Assembly: GCF_000384215.1 (NCBI RefSeq)
Contig: NZ_KB913032.1
Location: 2,311,665 to 2,375,664, forward strand
DNA: 64,000 nt
Reading direction: 5' to 3'
Source: Amycolatopsis alba DSM 44262
GTDB taxonomy: Bacteria; Actinomycetota; Actinomycetes; Mycobacteriales; Pseudonocardiaceae
Positions 34,161-43,371 of the stretch are shown here, piece by piece (positions within the stretch are counted from its first letter, which is position 1; each line of letters starts with the position of its first letter). The position numbers were made by a program, and so were the translations under genes. The notes beneath the pieces were generated by a model. That model was not told where the DNA came from. It saw nothing but the letters and a program-made list of their open reading frames with translations, and did no database searches.

Positions 34161-35888
34161 TCAGCCGGGGTAGAACGGGTCCGCGTCGGTGACGGTGTGC
34201 GCCTGCGGCCGCCACACCTCGCCCAGCTCGGAGGCGACCCACAGCCCGCCCGCGTCCGCGACCAGGTTCGGCCTGCTCGGCGCCGCGGTGACGCCGTGCA
34301 CCGGCGGGGTGAGGTTCGAGCTGTTGAAGGCGTCCATCCGCTGCCCGTCCAGCGGCACCATGACCACCGGCAGCGTGTTCGACGACGTCGCGGCGACCAG
34401 GTGGTCCTGGGCGGACCAGTCGACGTCGACGACGTCCTTGAGGTCGCGTTCCTGCAGCTTGCGCGGCGCCCGCAGCGCCACCGAGTCCGCCGTCCGCACG
34501 ATCGAGGCGACCACCAGCTGCCCGTTGACCACCGCGGCCAGCCGGGACCCGTCGCGCGAAAGCCGCAGTTCGGTGATCTGGCCGAGTCCGGTGAGCATGG
34601 TCGCGTCGACGCCGGCCTTCACCCAGCGGCCGTCCGCGGCCAGGGTGACCCTGGCGACGGTGTTGTGGTCGACGACCGTCCAGACCTCACCCGAAAGTCC
34701 GCCGCCGCGGGCGACCGGGCGCCAGGTCGGCCTGCTCAGGCTGCCGCCGAACAGGTCGACCGAAGCGAGATCGCGGCCGAGGTCCCCGACCCGGAGCCAT
34801 TGCCTGCCGTCGCGCTCTTCGACCACCGCGAGCCGTCTGCCGTCGACGGACTGCGCGCCGCTGATGACCTTGTACCCGCCGTTGCCCGCGGGCCCGCCGA
34901 TCGGCTGCCCGTCGCTGAGTGACCGGACCCGCCCGTTCACGGTCATCAGTCCCAGCAGTTCCGAGTTGGGCGCGATGTCCACGTTGTAGTTGGGCAGTTC
35001 GCTGGAGCGCCAGTATTCGTGTTCCGGCACCAGCGCGGTGCCGTCGGCCAGCAGCCGGATCCGGCTCAGTGTCACCGTCTGCAGCGAGAGGACGATCTGC
35101 GCGGCGATCAGGTTCCGGTCCACGAGGCTGGCCCCGCCGATCCCGGTCAGTGCGACGTTCAGTGTCCCGTCGTCCGTGCTGCGGACGTTGGTGTCGGTGG
35201 CGACCTGGTCGTTCAGCAGGTCCTTGACAGCGCCCTTCAGCCCTTCCGACGGCCCCTGCAGGATCAGGTCCATCACCCGGCCGGGCAGTCCGGCCTGCGG
35301 TTTCGCCGCGACGTACCGGAGGTCGGGGACGAAGGCGCCGGAGTCGGGCGAGTAGAAGCTGATCGGCACCCGGAAGTAGTTGAGCGCGAAGTCCTCGTCG
35401 GTGACGGCGAGCTCCTGCGGCGGGTCCGCGATCCGCCACTGGCCGTTCTGCTGCTTCCGCACCTTGAACTGCTGCGAGTACTCGGCCTTCACCGGGATGA
35501 ACGCGTTGTCGGGGCCCAGGTTGCCGAGTTTGAACCCGCGGACGTTCACCAGCTGCTCGTCCGGGTTCCCCGGCTGCGACGCGGTGTCGTACACGGTGCC
35601 GAAGGTGTTGTCGATGATCGTCAGCCCCGGCGACGGCTTCCAGTTGCGCCGGGCATCGTCGTCGAGGTACACCCGCGCGTCGGCGTTCGCCGAGCCAGGC
35701 GTCGCGGAATTGCGGATGAACTGGCGGATGAGGGTCAGCGAGTCCATGCCCGCCGCCGGTTCGGGGACGTCCACCGGCGCCTGCCCCGGTTTGTCACCGG
35801 GGACGACGGCGGGCTGGGTTTCGAGCGGGATGTTCGCGCAGCCCGCGACCAGCAGGAACACCGCAAGCAGGGTCAGCAGCCGCTTCAC
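34161..35888 (-). CDS. lpqB: Lipoprotein LpqB (MtrB-associated)
   Basis: 575-aa lipoprotein, lipobox LVAGC with Cys17, that modulates MtrAB signalling in mycobacteria. The mature part has the GerMN-like domain (LTLIRQFIRNSATPGSANAD ... YFRVPISFYSPDSGAFVPDL ... DLILQGPSEGLKGAVKDLL) in the first half, and a beta-propeller-like C-terminal half (SVDGRRLAVVEERDGRQWLR, LRLSRDGSRLAAVVNGQLVV). GTG 35888 overlaps the mtrB stop (GTGA), so it is translationally coupled. Last gene of the mtrA-mtrB-lpqB operon, followed by a strong hairpin. Confidence 0.95.
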   Translation of the reverse strand: MKRLLTLLAVFLLVAGCANIPLETQPAVVPGDKPGQAPVDVPEPAAGMDSLTLIRQFIRNSATPGSANADARVYLDDDARRNWKPSPGLTIIDNTFGTVYDTASQPGNPDEQLVNVRGFKLGNLGPDNAFIPVKAEYSQQFKVRKQQNGQWRIADPPQELAVTDEDFALNYFRVPISFYSPDSGAFVPDLRYVAAKPQAGLPGRVMDLILQGPSEGLKGAVKDLLNDQVATDTNVRSTDDGTLNVALTGIGGASLVDRNLIAAQIVLSLQTVTLSRIRLLADGTALVPEHEYWRSSELPNYNVDIAPNSELLGLMTVNGRVRSLSDGQPIGGPAGNGGYKVISGAQSVDGRRLAVVEERDGRQWLRVGDLGRDLASVDLFGGSLSRPTWRPVARGGGLSGEVWTVVDHNTVARVTLAADGRWVKAGVDATMLTGLGQITELRLSRDGSRLAAVVNGQLVVASIVRTADSVALRAPRKLQERDLKDVVDVDWSAQDHLVAATSSNTLPVVMVPLDGQRMDAFNSSNLTPPVHGVTAAPSRPNLVADAGGLWVASELGEVWRPQAHTVTDADPFYPG

Positions 35889-37603
35889 CGGCCGACCTCC
35901 TCGGGTTCGGCGAGGATCGCGTCGGGGGCCGGCCGGACTTCGAGCAGTCCTGACGGCGAGCCGTGCGTGTCGGTCGCCTTGTGATCGGGCGGTGGCAGGA
36001 CCAGCGGGCTCTCCCCCATCGGCGTGTCCTGCTGCCGCGGCAGCACGAGCCGGAAGCAGGCGCCGTGGCCGGTCTCGCCCCAGGCGTCGAGGACGCCGCC
36101 GTGCAACCGGGCGTCCTCCTGGCTGATCGCGAGGCCGAGACCGGTGCCGCCGGTCCGGCGGTTGCGGGACGGGTCGGCCCGCCAGAACCGGTTGAACACC
36201 AGTTCCGCCTCACCGGGACGGAGCCCGACGCCGCGGTCTCGCACGGTGATGGCGACCGCGGTCTCGTTGACCGCCAGCGTCAGCACCACCGGGTTGCCTT
36301 CGCTGTGGTCCACCGCGTTGGCCAGCAGGTTGCGCAGGATCCGCTCGACGCGGCGCGCGTCGACCTCGGCGGGCGCCTCCTCGTCCGGGAGGACCAGCTC
36401 GACCGAACTGCCCGCGTTGCCCGCGATCACCCGGACCTGTTCGACGGCCCTGGTCGCGATCGGCCGGACGTCGATCAGCTCGGCCGAAAGCTCCTCGACG
36501 CCCGCGTCGAGCCTGCTGATCTCCAGCAGGTCGCCGAGCAGGGCCTCGAACCGGTCGAGTTCGTCGACCAGCAGTTCGGTGGAGCGGGCGAGGCCGGCCG
36601 GGAACTGCTCGCGCGACGCGTGCAGCACGTCGGCGGCCATCCGGACGGTGGTCAGCGGGGTCCGCAGTTCGTGCGAGACGTCGGAGGTGAACCGGCGTTG
36701 CAGCCCGCCGAAGTCCTCCAGCTGGCGGATCTGCCCCTGGATACTCGCGGCCATCTCGTTGTAGGACACGGCGAGTTTGGCCAGATCGTCCTCGCCGAGC
36801 ACGGCGAGGCGCTGGTCGAGGTCTCCGCCCGCGAACTGTTCGGCCGCCGCGGCGGCCTGCCGGACCGGCCGGACCACCTGCCGGGTGACCAGGTTCGTGA
36901 TGCCCGCCAGCAGGAGCAGCAGGACGAGACCGCCGACGAGCAGCGTGTTCTGCACGGTCGAGACGGTGTTCTGCTCACTGGTGAGCGGGTACAGCAGGTA
37001 GAGCTGGAGCGGGTTGATCATCGTGCTCAGCGGCGCGCCGACGATCAGATACGTCGTCTTGCCGCCGTCGGGCTCGGTGACCGTGTGGATCAGGGTGCTG
37101 AGCTGTTCGGTCTCCACGAACTGGCGCAGCCGGACCGGCACCTTGTCGTAGGGACCGGCGGCCACCGGCCTGCTCGACTGATCGCGGCCGCCCGCGGCCA
37201 GCACGGGTTCGAAGGTGCCCGCGGCCGATCCCGCGCCGTCCTGCGAAGTCGTCGTGCTGGAGATCTTCTTCAGCGCGTTGTTCATCCGCGCCGTCAGCGC
37301 TTCCGGGCTTTCGGCACCGACGCCGATCAGTTCATTGGCCGCGGTCTCGACGACCGCCCTGGTCTGCGCGATCGCCGCGTTTTCCTTGGTCTCGAGCAGC
37401 CGGTCGGTGATCTGGTTCTGCAGCACCATGCCCAGCACGAACACCACGGCCGACGACAGCGCCAGCGTGGACACCGTGACCCGGAACTGCAGTGAGTACC
37501 GCCACAGCTCGTTGAACGAGACGATCTTGCGGCGCACGAAAACCACGATGCGCCGGACGTGGCGCATCGTGGTCTGGGCAAGCCTCGGCAAGCGTCCGCT
37601 CAT
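35885..37603 (-). CDS. mtrB: Sensor histidine kinase MtrB
   Basis: 572-aa membrane kinase partnering MtrA in control of cell-wall metabolism and division. First TM VTVSTLALSSAVVFVLGMVL around residue 45, an extracytoplasmic domain of about 150 residues, second TM TLLVGGLVLLLLLAGITNLV, HAMP (RQVVRPVRQAAAAAEQFAGG), then HisKA with the phospho-acceptor His near residue 311 (TSDVSHELRTPLTTVRM). HATPase motifs follow: N-box LRNLLANAVDHSE, VRDRGVGLRPGE, GTGLGLAIS. It lies 7 bp after mtrA and overlaps lpqB. Confidence 0.96.
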   Translation of the reverse strand: MSGRLPRLAQTTMRHVRRIVVFVRRKIVSFNELWRYSLQFRVTVSTLALSSAVVFVLGMVLQNQITDRLLETKENAAIAQTRAVVETAANELIGVGAESPEALTARMNNALKKISSTTTSQDGAGSAAGTFEPVLAAGGRDQSSRPVAAGPYDKVPVRLRQFVETEQLSTLIHTVTEPDGGKTTYLIVGAPLSTMINPLQLYLLYPLTSEQNTVSTVQNTLLVGGLVLLLLLAGITNLVTRQVVRPVRQAAAAAEQFAGGDLDQRLAVLGEDDLAKLAVSYNEMAASIQGQIRQLEDFGGLQRRFTSDVSHELRTPLTTVRMAADVLHASREQFPAGLARSTELLVDELDRFEALLGDLLEISRLDAGVEELSAELIDVRPIATRAVEQVRVIAGNAGSSVELVLPDEEAPAEVDARRVERILRNLLANAVDHSEGNPVVLTLAVNETAVAITVRDRGVGLRPGEAELVFNRFWRADPSRNRRTGGTGLGLAISQEDARLHGGVLDAWGETGHGACFRLVLPRQQDTPMGESPLVLPPPDHKATDTHGSPSGLLEVRPAPDAILAEPEEVGR

Positions 37604-37610
37604 GGGGTGA

Positions 37611-38288
37611 TCACGGCGGGCCTGCCTTGTACCCGACGCCGCGGACCGTCAACACCACCTCGGGGTGCTCCGGGTCCTTCTCCACCTTCGAACGCAGACG
37701 CTGGACGTGCACGTTCACCAGGCGGGTGTCGGCGGCGTGGCGATAGCCCCACACCTGTTCGAGGAGCACCTCGCGGGTGAACACCTGACGCGGTTTGCGG
37801 GCGAGCGCGACCAGGAGGTCGAACTCCAGCGGGGTCAGCGGGATGGCCTTGCCCTCACGGGTCACCTCGTGGCCGGGGACGTCGATCGCGAGGTCGCCGA
37901 TCGTCAGCGACTCGGCGGGCTCGGCCTCGGTGCGGCGCATCCGGGCGCGGACGCGGGCCACGAGTTCCTTCGGCTTGAAGGGCTTGACCACGTAGTCGTC
38001 CGCCCCCGATTCGAGCCCGAGGACGATGTCCACGGTGTCGCTCTTGGCGGTGAGCATCACGATCGGCACGCCGGACTCGGCCCGGATGGCCTTGCAGACG
38101 TCGATGCCGTTCATCCCCGGCAGCATGAGGTCGAGGAGGACCAAGTCCGGTTTCAGCTCACGAAGCGCGGGCAGCGCTCGTGAGCCGTCGGCCACGACGG
38201 CTGTGTCGAACCCCTCCCCACGCAGCACGATGGTGAGCATCTCCGCGAGAGCAGGGTCGTCGTCGACGACCAGAACACGTGCCTTCAT
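37611..38288 (-). CDS. mtrA: Response regulator MtrA
   Basis: 225-aa OmpR/PhoB-type regulator. Receiver residues: acidic pair DDDPAL, phospho-acceptor Asp53 (LVLLDLMLPGMNG), Thr in MLTAKSD and Lys in VVKPFKP. The C-terminal winged helix contains LTPLEFDLLVALARKPRQVF and YRHAADTRLVNVHVQRLRSK. ATG 38288 is preceded by no strong ribosome-binding site. In mycobacteria tmk lies directly upstream; here a 7-kb catabolic island intervenes, so mtrA must be served by the 111-bp gap on its right. Confidence 0.96.
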   Translation of the reverse strand: MKARVLVVDDDPALAEMLTIVLRGEGFDTAVVADGSRALPALRELKPDLVLLDLMLPGMNGIDVCKAIRAESGVPIVMLTAKSDTVDIVLGLESGADDYVVKPFKPKELVARVRARMRRTEAEPAESLTIGDLAIDVPGHEVTREGKAIPLTPLEFDLLVALARKPRQVFTREVLLEQVWGYRHAADTRLVNVHVQRLRSKVEKDPEHPEVVLTVRGVGYKAGPP

Positions 38289-38399
38289 AAACCTATGTTC
38301 GCACTAGTTTCCCCGCGCGGGCGCACGACCCGGCGATGTGACCACCAGAAAGATCATCGAATCGGTCAAATTGCTCCATCCGAGTAGGGTCTTCGGCCC

Positions 38400-39536
38400 C
38401 TAGAGGGCGCGCCGGAGCCTGGTGAACGGCCTCGGGGAGTCGATCGCGAAGACCCCGGTCAGGACGTCACCGCGGTGATAGGCCGCGACGAACCGCTTCG
38501 AAGCGACGTCGCCTTCGACGATCCGCACGTCTTCCGTGGCCACTCCGGCGAATTGGAGCCGCCGTCCGTACTGATCGGACCAAAAGTAACCGTGTCGTGC
38601 GAAATGCGTGACGGTCGCGCCGGCGAGCAGGTTCGCGACCGCGACCCCCGCCTGTTCGTTCGCCGCCGTCCAGTGTTCCGACCGGACACGCCTGCCGCGC
38701 GAACGGCACTGGTACCGCGCGACGTCACCCACCGCGATCACTCGAGGATTCGCTGTGACACAGCCGGAATCGACCAGCACCCCGTCGTCGACGGCGAGCC
38801 CGGAGCCGGTCAGCCATCCGGTGGCGGGCCGCGCCCCCACGCCGGCGACGACGAGATCGGCACGGAACTCCCTCCCGTCGGCGAGCCGGACACCGGTGAC
38901 CCGATCGGCCCCGGCGAACCCGGCGACGGCGACGCCCGTGATCAGCCGGACATCGTTTTCGGCGTGCAGTTCCCCGCACACCGCGCCCATCCGCGCGCCG
39001 AGGACCGGGGCGAGCGGGACGGGCATCGCCTCGATCACGGTGACGTCGTGACCGAGCAGACGGCAGGCGGACGCGACCTCCGCGCCGATGAATCCCGCGC
39101 CGACGACGATCACCGAAGCGGGCCCCGCCGCGAGATCCCGTTTCAGCGAGACGGCGTCGTCGATCGTCCGCAAGGTGTGAACGCCGTTCAGGTTCCTTGC
39201 CACACCAAGGGTTCTGGCCACCGCTCCGGTCGCGATGACGTAGCCGTCGGCGGCGATCGTGGTCCCGTCGGCGAGCGTCACGCCTTCGCGGCCGAGCTTC
39301 TCGGCACGGACGCCCAGATGCCATTCGGCGGCCAGCGCGTCGAGGCCGTCCGGCCCGGCGAGCGCGAGATCACCGGCGGAAACCTTGCCCAGCAAGAAAT
39401 CCTTCGAAAGCGGCGGCCGGTCGTAGGGCGGTTCGGCGCCGATCATCACCAGCCGTCCGTCGAATCCCCGCTCGCGCAGCTCCTGCGCCGACCGGAGTCC
39501 CGCCAGGGAGGTGCCGACGACGGCGACGGTTCTCAA
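38400..39536 (-). CDS. FAD-dependent ferredoxin reductase (Rieske oxygenase electron-transfer component)
   Basis: 378-aa NAD(P)H:ferredoxin reductase of the BphA4/putidaredoxin-reductase type. FAD motif VAVVGTSLAGLRSAQELRE (GxSxxG form), PPYDRPPLSKDFL, second Rossmann motif VIVVGAGFIGAEVASACRLL for NAD(P)H, and VIAVGDVARY for the FAD ribityl contact. The C-terminal domain includes HWTAANEQAGVAVANLL. TTG 39536 overlaps the Rieske-ferredoxin stop (TTGA) and gives LRTVAVVGTS, the normal start. Coupled to the ferredoxin, it should pass electrons via that protein to the oxygenase at 44510. Confidence 0.9.
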   Translation of the reverse strand: MRTVAVVGTSLAGLRSAQELRERGFDGRLVMIGAEPPYDRPPLSKDFLLGKVSAGDLALAGPDGLDALAAEWHLGVRAEKLGREGVTLADGTTIAADGYVIATGAVARTLGVARNLNGVHTLRTIDDAVSLKRDLAAGPASVIVVGAGFIGAEVASACRLLGHDVTVIEAMPVPLAPVLGARMGAVCGELHAENDVRLITGVAVAGFAGADRVTGVRLADGREFRADLVVAGVGARPATGWLTGSGLAVDDGVLVDSGCVTANPRVIAVGDVARYQCRSRGRRVRSEHWTAANEQAGVAVANLLAGATVTHFARHGYFWSDQYGRRLQFAGVATEDVRIVEGDVASKRFVAAYHRGDVLTGVFAIDSPRPFTRLRRAL

Positions 39537-39850
39537 GCGACGTCCTGCCGCACCCCGGTGTCCACGTAGATCACCCCGTCGGCGACCACGACCGGGTACG
39601 TGCGTACGGCGTTCTTCGCGGGCAGGCAGTCCGGGACGCCGGTCCGCAGGTCGAACCGCGCCGCGTGCAGCGGGCATTCGACGAAGCAGTCCTCGATCCA
39701 GCCGTCGGCGAGCGACGCGTCCTGATGGCTACAGGTGTCGTCCAGGGCGTAGTAGCCGCCCTGGGAATGGAAAACCGATACGGGCACTGGGCCTTCGAGA
39801 CGGAGAGCTTCGCCCTCGGGAAGTTCGGAGACGGAGCAGGCACGGATCAT
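39533..39850 (-). CDS. Rieske-type [2Fe-2S] ferredoxin
   Basis: 105-aa electron carrier. The cluster motif is CSHQDASLADGWIEDC-FVECPLH (C-x-H then C-x2-H), inside a domain opening IRACSVSELPEGEALRLEG and closing YPVVVADGVIYVDTG. It is a stand-alone Rieske ferredoxin like those of three-component dioxygenases. ATG 39850 gives MIRACSV at the usual family position. It is the first gene of the leftward ferredoxin-reductase pair, divergent from the iclR gene across an operator-bearing region. Confidence 0.92.
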   Translation of the reverse strand: MIRACSVSELPEGEALRLEGPVPVSVFHSQGGYYALDDTCSHQDASLADGWIEDCFVECPLHAARFDLRTGVPDCLPAKNAVRTYPVVVADGVIYVDTGVRQDVA

Positions 39851-39884
39851 CGGGGCCTCCGGGGAAAGGACCGACGGTTGTTGA

Positions 39885-39922
39885 TGTTGCGTATTACGAG
39901 ACGGGACGTGCTCTGCGCAACA
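39885..39922. promoter_or_regulatory. Putative IclR-family operator 1 (TGTTGCG-N24-CGCAACA)
   Basis: Inverted heptamers TGTTGCG (39885-39891) and CGCAACA (39916-39922) upstream of the Rieske-ferredoxin gene. The same heptamer pair occurs at 39994-40032. Paired occurrence in one divergent control region suggests binding sites of the adjacent IclR protein. Confidence 0.6.
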
Positions 39923-39993
39923 ATCGCGCCCGAGGGGGCGGTGCGTCAAGGGATTCGCCCACTCAGCCGAACGGATCCGGGCGAAACGGCTAC

Positions 39994-40032
39994 TGTTGCG
40001 TCATGCGGAACCAGGACGCGGGGAACGCAACA
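39994..40032. promoter_or_regulatory. Putative IclR-family operator 2 (TGTTGCG-N25-CGCAACA), spans iclR start codon
   Basis: TGTTGCG at 39994-40000 ends 2 nt before the iclR ATG and CGCAACA lies at 40026-40032 inside the coding region. Binding here would directly block iclR, consistent with autorepression. The spacing differs by one base from operator 1. Confidence 0.6.
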
Positions 40033-40788
40033 CCCAGTCAGGTGCAGTCCGTCGACCGCGCGATCAGCGTGCTGGAACTGCTGGCGCGCAACGGGGAAAC
40101 GGGCATCACCGAGATCGCGGGCGAACTCGGCGTGCACAAGTCGACGGCTTCCCGCCTGCTGAGCGTCCTGGAGAACCGCGGCCTCGTCGAGCAGCTCGGC
40201 GAACGCGGCAAGTACGCGATCGGCTTCGGCATCGTCCGCTTGGCGGGCGCCGCCACCGGCCGGATGGATCTGGCGAAACTGGGCAGGCGGACGTGCCAGG
40301 GCCTGGCGGAGACGCTCGGCGAGACGGTCAACATCGCGATCGCCGACGACGGCGTCGCGATCAACGTCAGCCAGGCCCGCGGCTCGGCCGCGATCACCAC
40401 GCAGAACTGGACCGGCCAGCGCACGCCGCTGCACGCGACGTCCAGCGGGAAGGTCCTGCTCGCGTACATGGGCGACGTCGAGCGCAAACGCTTGCTCCGG
40501 CGGAAACTCGAACAGTTCACGCCGCGGACCACGGTCGATCCGGACGAGCTGACCGCGGAACTGGAGCGGGTCGCCGAGGACGGGTACGCGGCCTGTTTCG
40601 AGGAACTGGAGCTGGGGATGCACGCGGTCGCGGTGCCGGTGCACGGCCCCGGCGGCGCCGTCGTCGCGGCGATGAGCGCTTCCGGTCCGTCGTACCGGCT
40701 TTCGAAACAGCGGGTGCGGCAGATCGTGCGGCCGCTCGCCGAGGCGTCCGCGGATCTCTCGGACCAGCTCGGGTATTTCACGGAGTGA
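40003..40788 (+). CDS. IclR family transcriptional regulator
   Basis: 261-aa regulator, probably local repressor/activator of the methylamine-catabolic genes. The N-terminal winged helix (VQSVDRAISVLELLARNGET, ITEIAGELGVHKSTASRLLS) is followed by the IclR effector domain (NIAIADDGVAINVSQARGSA, LHATSSGKVLLAYM, EDGYAACFEELELGMHAVAV, VVAAMSASGPSYRLSKQRV). ATG 40003 lacks a ribosome-binding site, suggesting a nearly leaderless mRNA starting at the operator. It is divergent from the ferredoxin pair and upstream of the oxidase genes, so it can control both arms. Confidence 0.92.
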   Translation: MRNQDAGNATPSQVQSVDRAISVLELLARNGETGITEIAGELGVHKSTASRLLSVLENRGLVEQLGERGKYAIGFGIVRLAGAATGRMDLAKLGRRTCQGLAETLGETVNIAIADDGVAINVSQARGSAAITTQNWTGQRTPLHATSSGKVLLAYMGDVERKRLLRRKLEQFTPRTTVDPDELTAELERVAEDGYAACFEELELGMHAVAVPVHGPGGAVVAAMSASGPSYRLSKQRVRQIVRPLAEASADLSDQLGYFTE

Positions 40789-40810
40789 AGCAGGCGACCT
40801 TTTCGGGCTC

Positions 40811-40859
40811 TTGACAGCGCGCCCGCGCGTGCCGCACTTTGTTGCTGAAGACGGAACAA
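40811..40859 (+). promoter_or_regulatory. Probable promoter and inverted repeat before the dimethylglycine-oxidase-like gene
   Basis: TTGACA at 40811-40816 is a perfect -35 hexamer; the -10 candidate about 18 bp downstream is weak (CACTTT). Just downstream lies TTGTT (40839-40843)-N11-AACAA (40855-40859), resembling the TGTTGC half-site near iclR, placed where a repressor would block transcription start. Confidence 0.5.
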
Positions 40860-40944
40860 CGTGCCTCATCCGCAACTGCGCCTGTCACCCCGATGCCCGC
40901 GTGTCCTTTGTGGACCTCCGGGCAGGCAGGAGGTTCCTCCCACC

Positions 40945-43371
40945 ATGCCCTCTGGACCCCGCGTCGTCGTGATCGGCGCCGGCATCGTCGGCTGCGCGCT
41001 CGCCGACGAACTCACCGAACGCGGCTGGACCGATCTCACCGTGCTGGAACAGGGCGGCCTGTTCACCACCGGCGGATCCAGTTCGCACGCGCCCGGACTG
41101 GTCTTCCAGACCAACGCCTGCCGCACGATGACCGAGTTCGCCCGGTACACCGTCGCCAAGTACGGCGCGCTCGAACTCGACGGGAGCCCCTGCTTCCGGC
41201 CGGTCGGCGGGCTGGAGGTGGCCACGACGCCGGAACGGCTCGCCGACCTCAAGCGACGGCACGGCTGGGCGACCGCTTCGGGTGTCGAAAGCAGGCTGAT
41301 CGAGCCGGGCGAATGCGTCGCGCTGCATCCGCTGCTCGATCCGGCCAAGGTGCTCGGCGGGTTCCACATTCCCTCCGACGGCCTGGCCGAACCCCTGCGG
41401 GCGGCCGAAGCGCAGGCTCGCCGCGCGATCGGGCGCGGCGCGAAGTTCCTCGCGCACCAGAAGGTCGTCGGCGTCGAAACCGCGGGCGGGCGGGTCACCG
41501 CCGTCACCACCGGGACCGGGAGTTTCCGCGCGGACCTCGTGGTCTCGTGCGCCGGGATGTGGGGCCCGGTGCTCGGCGAACTGGTGGACCTGGTGATCCC
41601 GCTGGTCCCGATGGCGCACCAGTACGCGCGCACCAGTCCCCTGCCCCGCCTGTCTGAAGGGACCCGGCCGATCCTGCGGCATCAGGACGCCGACCTCTAC
41701 TTCCGCGAGCACGCCGACAGGATCGGCATCGGCGCGTACGGGCACCGGCCGATGCCGTTGCCCGCCGGGGAGATCGGCGCGGGCGAGGGCATGCCGTCGG
41801 AACTCGCCTTCACCCCCGCGGACTTCGAGCGGTCCTGGGCCGCCGCCGTCGACCTGCTGCCCCTGCTGGGCGAGACCAAGGTCGAAGAGGGCATCAACGG
41901 CCTCTTCTCCTTCACCCCGGACGGTATGCCGCTCCTGGGCGAGCATCCGGATCTCGACGGGTTCTGGGTCGCCGAAGCCGTCTGGATCACGCATTCGGCG
42001 GGTGTCGCGCGGGCGATGGCGCGCTGGCTGGTCGACGGGCAGCCCGGCGCCGATCTGCACGGCTGCGACCTCGCCCGGTTCGAGCGGGCGCGGCTGGCCC
42101 CGGACTACGTCATGGCGCGCAGCTGCCGAAGCTTCGTCGAGGTCTACGACATCGTCCATCCCTTGCAGCCCATGGAAGAACCGCGGCCGCTGCGGACGAG
42201 TCCCTTCCACGAGCGCCAAGCGGCGCTCGGCGCGTTCTTCCTCGAAGCGAACGGCTGGGAACGGCCGCAGTGGTACGAGGCGAACGCGAACCTCCCCGAG
42301 GTCGGTCTCGTCCCGGAACGCAATGACTGGGCCGCGCGATACTGGTCCCCCATCGGTGGCGCCGAAGCCCTCGTCGCGCGACAGCGGGTGGCGATGTTCG
42401 ACATGACGTCACTGAACCGTGTGGAGGTCACCGGTCCCGGCGCGTTGCCGTTCCTGCAGACGATGACCACGAACCAGCTCGACAAGAAACCCGGCTCGGT
42501 CACCTACACGCTGCTGCTCGACGAAGACGGTGGCGTGCGCAGCGATCTGACCGTCGCCCGGCTCGGTGCCGAACGGTTCCAGGTTGGCGTCAACAGCGCC
42601 ATCGACATCGACTGGCTGCGGCGGCATCTGCCCGGCGACGGCGCCGCGCAGATCCACGAAACCACCCCCGGTACCTGCTGCATCGGCCTGTGGGGACCCC
42701 TCGCCAGGGCCGTCCTGCAGCCACTGTCCACAACGGACTTCTCGCACCGGGCGATGGGATACTTCAAGACGAAACAGGCCTACGTCGGCCTGGTGCCGGT
42801 GACCGCGATGCGGCTGTCCTATGTGGGCGAACTCGGCTGGGAGCTGTACACGAGCGCCGATCTCGGCCGCGAACTGTGGGACACGCTCGCCGAAGCCGGG
42901 CAGCGGCACGGGATCATCGCCGCCGGGCGGGACGCCTTCTCCAGCATGCGGCTGGAAAAGGGGTACCGGCTGTGGGGTACGGACGTCACCGCCGAGCACG
43001 ACCCGTACGAAGCCGGGCTCGGATTCGCGGTGCGGATGGACAAGGGCTACTTCATCGGCCGGCACGCGCTGGTCGGCCGCTCCGGGGAAACGGCCACCAG
43101 GAAACTGACCTGTCTCACCGTCGACGATCCGTATTCCGTCGTACTCGGCAAGGAACCGGTGTTCGCGGGCGGCCGTCCCGCCGGGTACGTCACCAGTGCC
43201 GCGTACGGCTACACCGTCGGCAAGAACATCGCGTACGCGTGGCTTCCCGCCGGGCTGTCGGTGCCGGGAACGCCTTTGGAGATCGAGTACTTCGGCGAGC
43301 GGATCCCCGCCGTCGTGGCGGCTGAACCGCTGTTCGACCCCGGTATGGCCCGGCTCAGGAGCGCCGCATGA
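40945..43371 (+). CDS. Dimethylglycine oxidase/sarcosine dehydrogenase-like FAD + GcvT fusion
   Basis: 808-aa flavoprotein. The N-terminal DAO domain has [20 protein letters not shown] and [15 protein letters not shown] with H48, equivalent to the His that carries covalent FAD in Arthrobacter dimethylglycine oxidase. An FAO_M-type linker follows (~400-430), then a folate-binding GcvT domain ([70 protein letters not shown]). Predicted reaction: oxidative demethylation of dimethylglycine, transferring the methylene to tetrahydrofolate. ATG 40945 follows AGGAGG at 11 nt. It overlaps the next gene by 4 bp (ATGA). Confidence 0.9.
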   Translation: MPSGPRVVVIGAGIVGCALADELTERGWTDLTVLEQGGLFTTGGSSSHAPGLVFQTNACRTMTEFARYTVAKYGALELDGSPCFRPVGGLEVATTPERLADLKRRHGWATASGVESRLIEPGECVALHPLLDPAKVLGGFHIPSDGLAEPLRAAEAQARRAIGRGAKFLAHQKVVGVETAGGRVTAVTTGTGSFRADLVVSCAGMWGPVLGELVDLVIPLVPMAHQYARTSPLPRLSEGTRPILRHQDADLYFREHADRIGIGAYGHRPMPLPAGEIGAGEGMPSELAFTPADFERSWAAAVDLLPLLGETKVEEGINGLFSFTPDGMPLLGEHPDLDGFWVAEAVWITHSAGVARAMARWLVDGQPGADLHGCDLARFERARLAPDYVMARSCRSFVEVYDIVHPLQPMEEPRPLRTSPFHERQAALGAFFLEANGWERPQWYEANANLPEVGLVPERNDWAARYWSPIGGAEALVARQRVAMFDMTSLNRVEVTGPGALPFLQTMTTNQLDKKPGSVTYTLLLDEDGGVRSDLTVARLGAERFQVGVNSAIDIDWLRRHLPGDGAAQIHETTPGTCCIGLWGPLARAVLQPLSTTDFSHRAMGYFKTKQAYVGLVPVTAMRLSYVGELGWELYTSADLGRELWDTLAEAGQRHGIIAAGRDAFSSMRLEKGYRLWGTDVTAEHDPYEAGLGFAVRMDKGYFIGRHALVGRSGETATRKLTCLTVDDPYSVVLGKEPVFAGGRPAGYVTSAAYGYTVGKNIAYAWLPAGLSVPGTPLEIEYFGERIPAVVAAEPLFDPGMARLRSAA

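Noticed and set aside
40861..40944. Extended N-terminus or leader peptide for the dimethylglycine-oxidase-like protein
   Set aside because: The in-frame extension is Pro/Arg-rich without conservation-like pattern, and the FAD motif begins normally after ATG 40945, which has an AGGAGG site.
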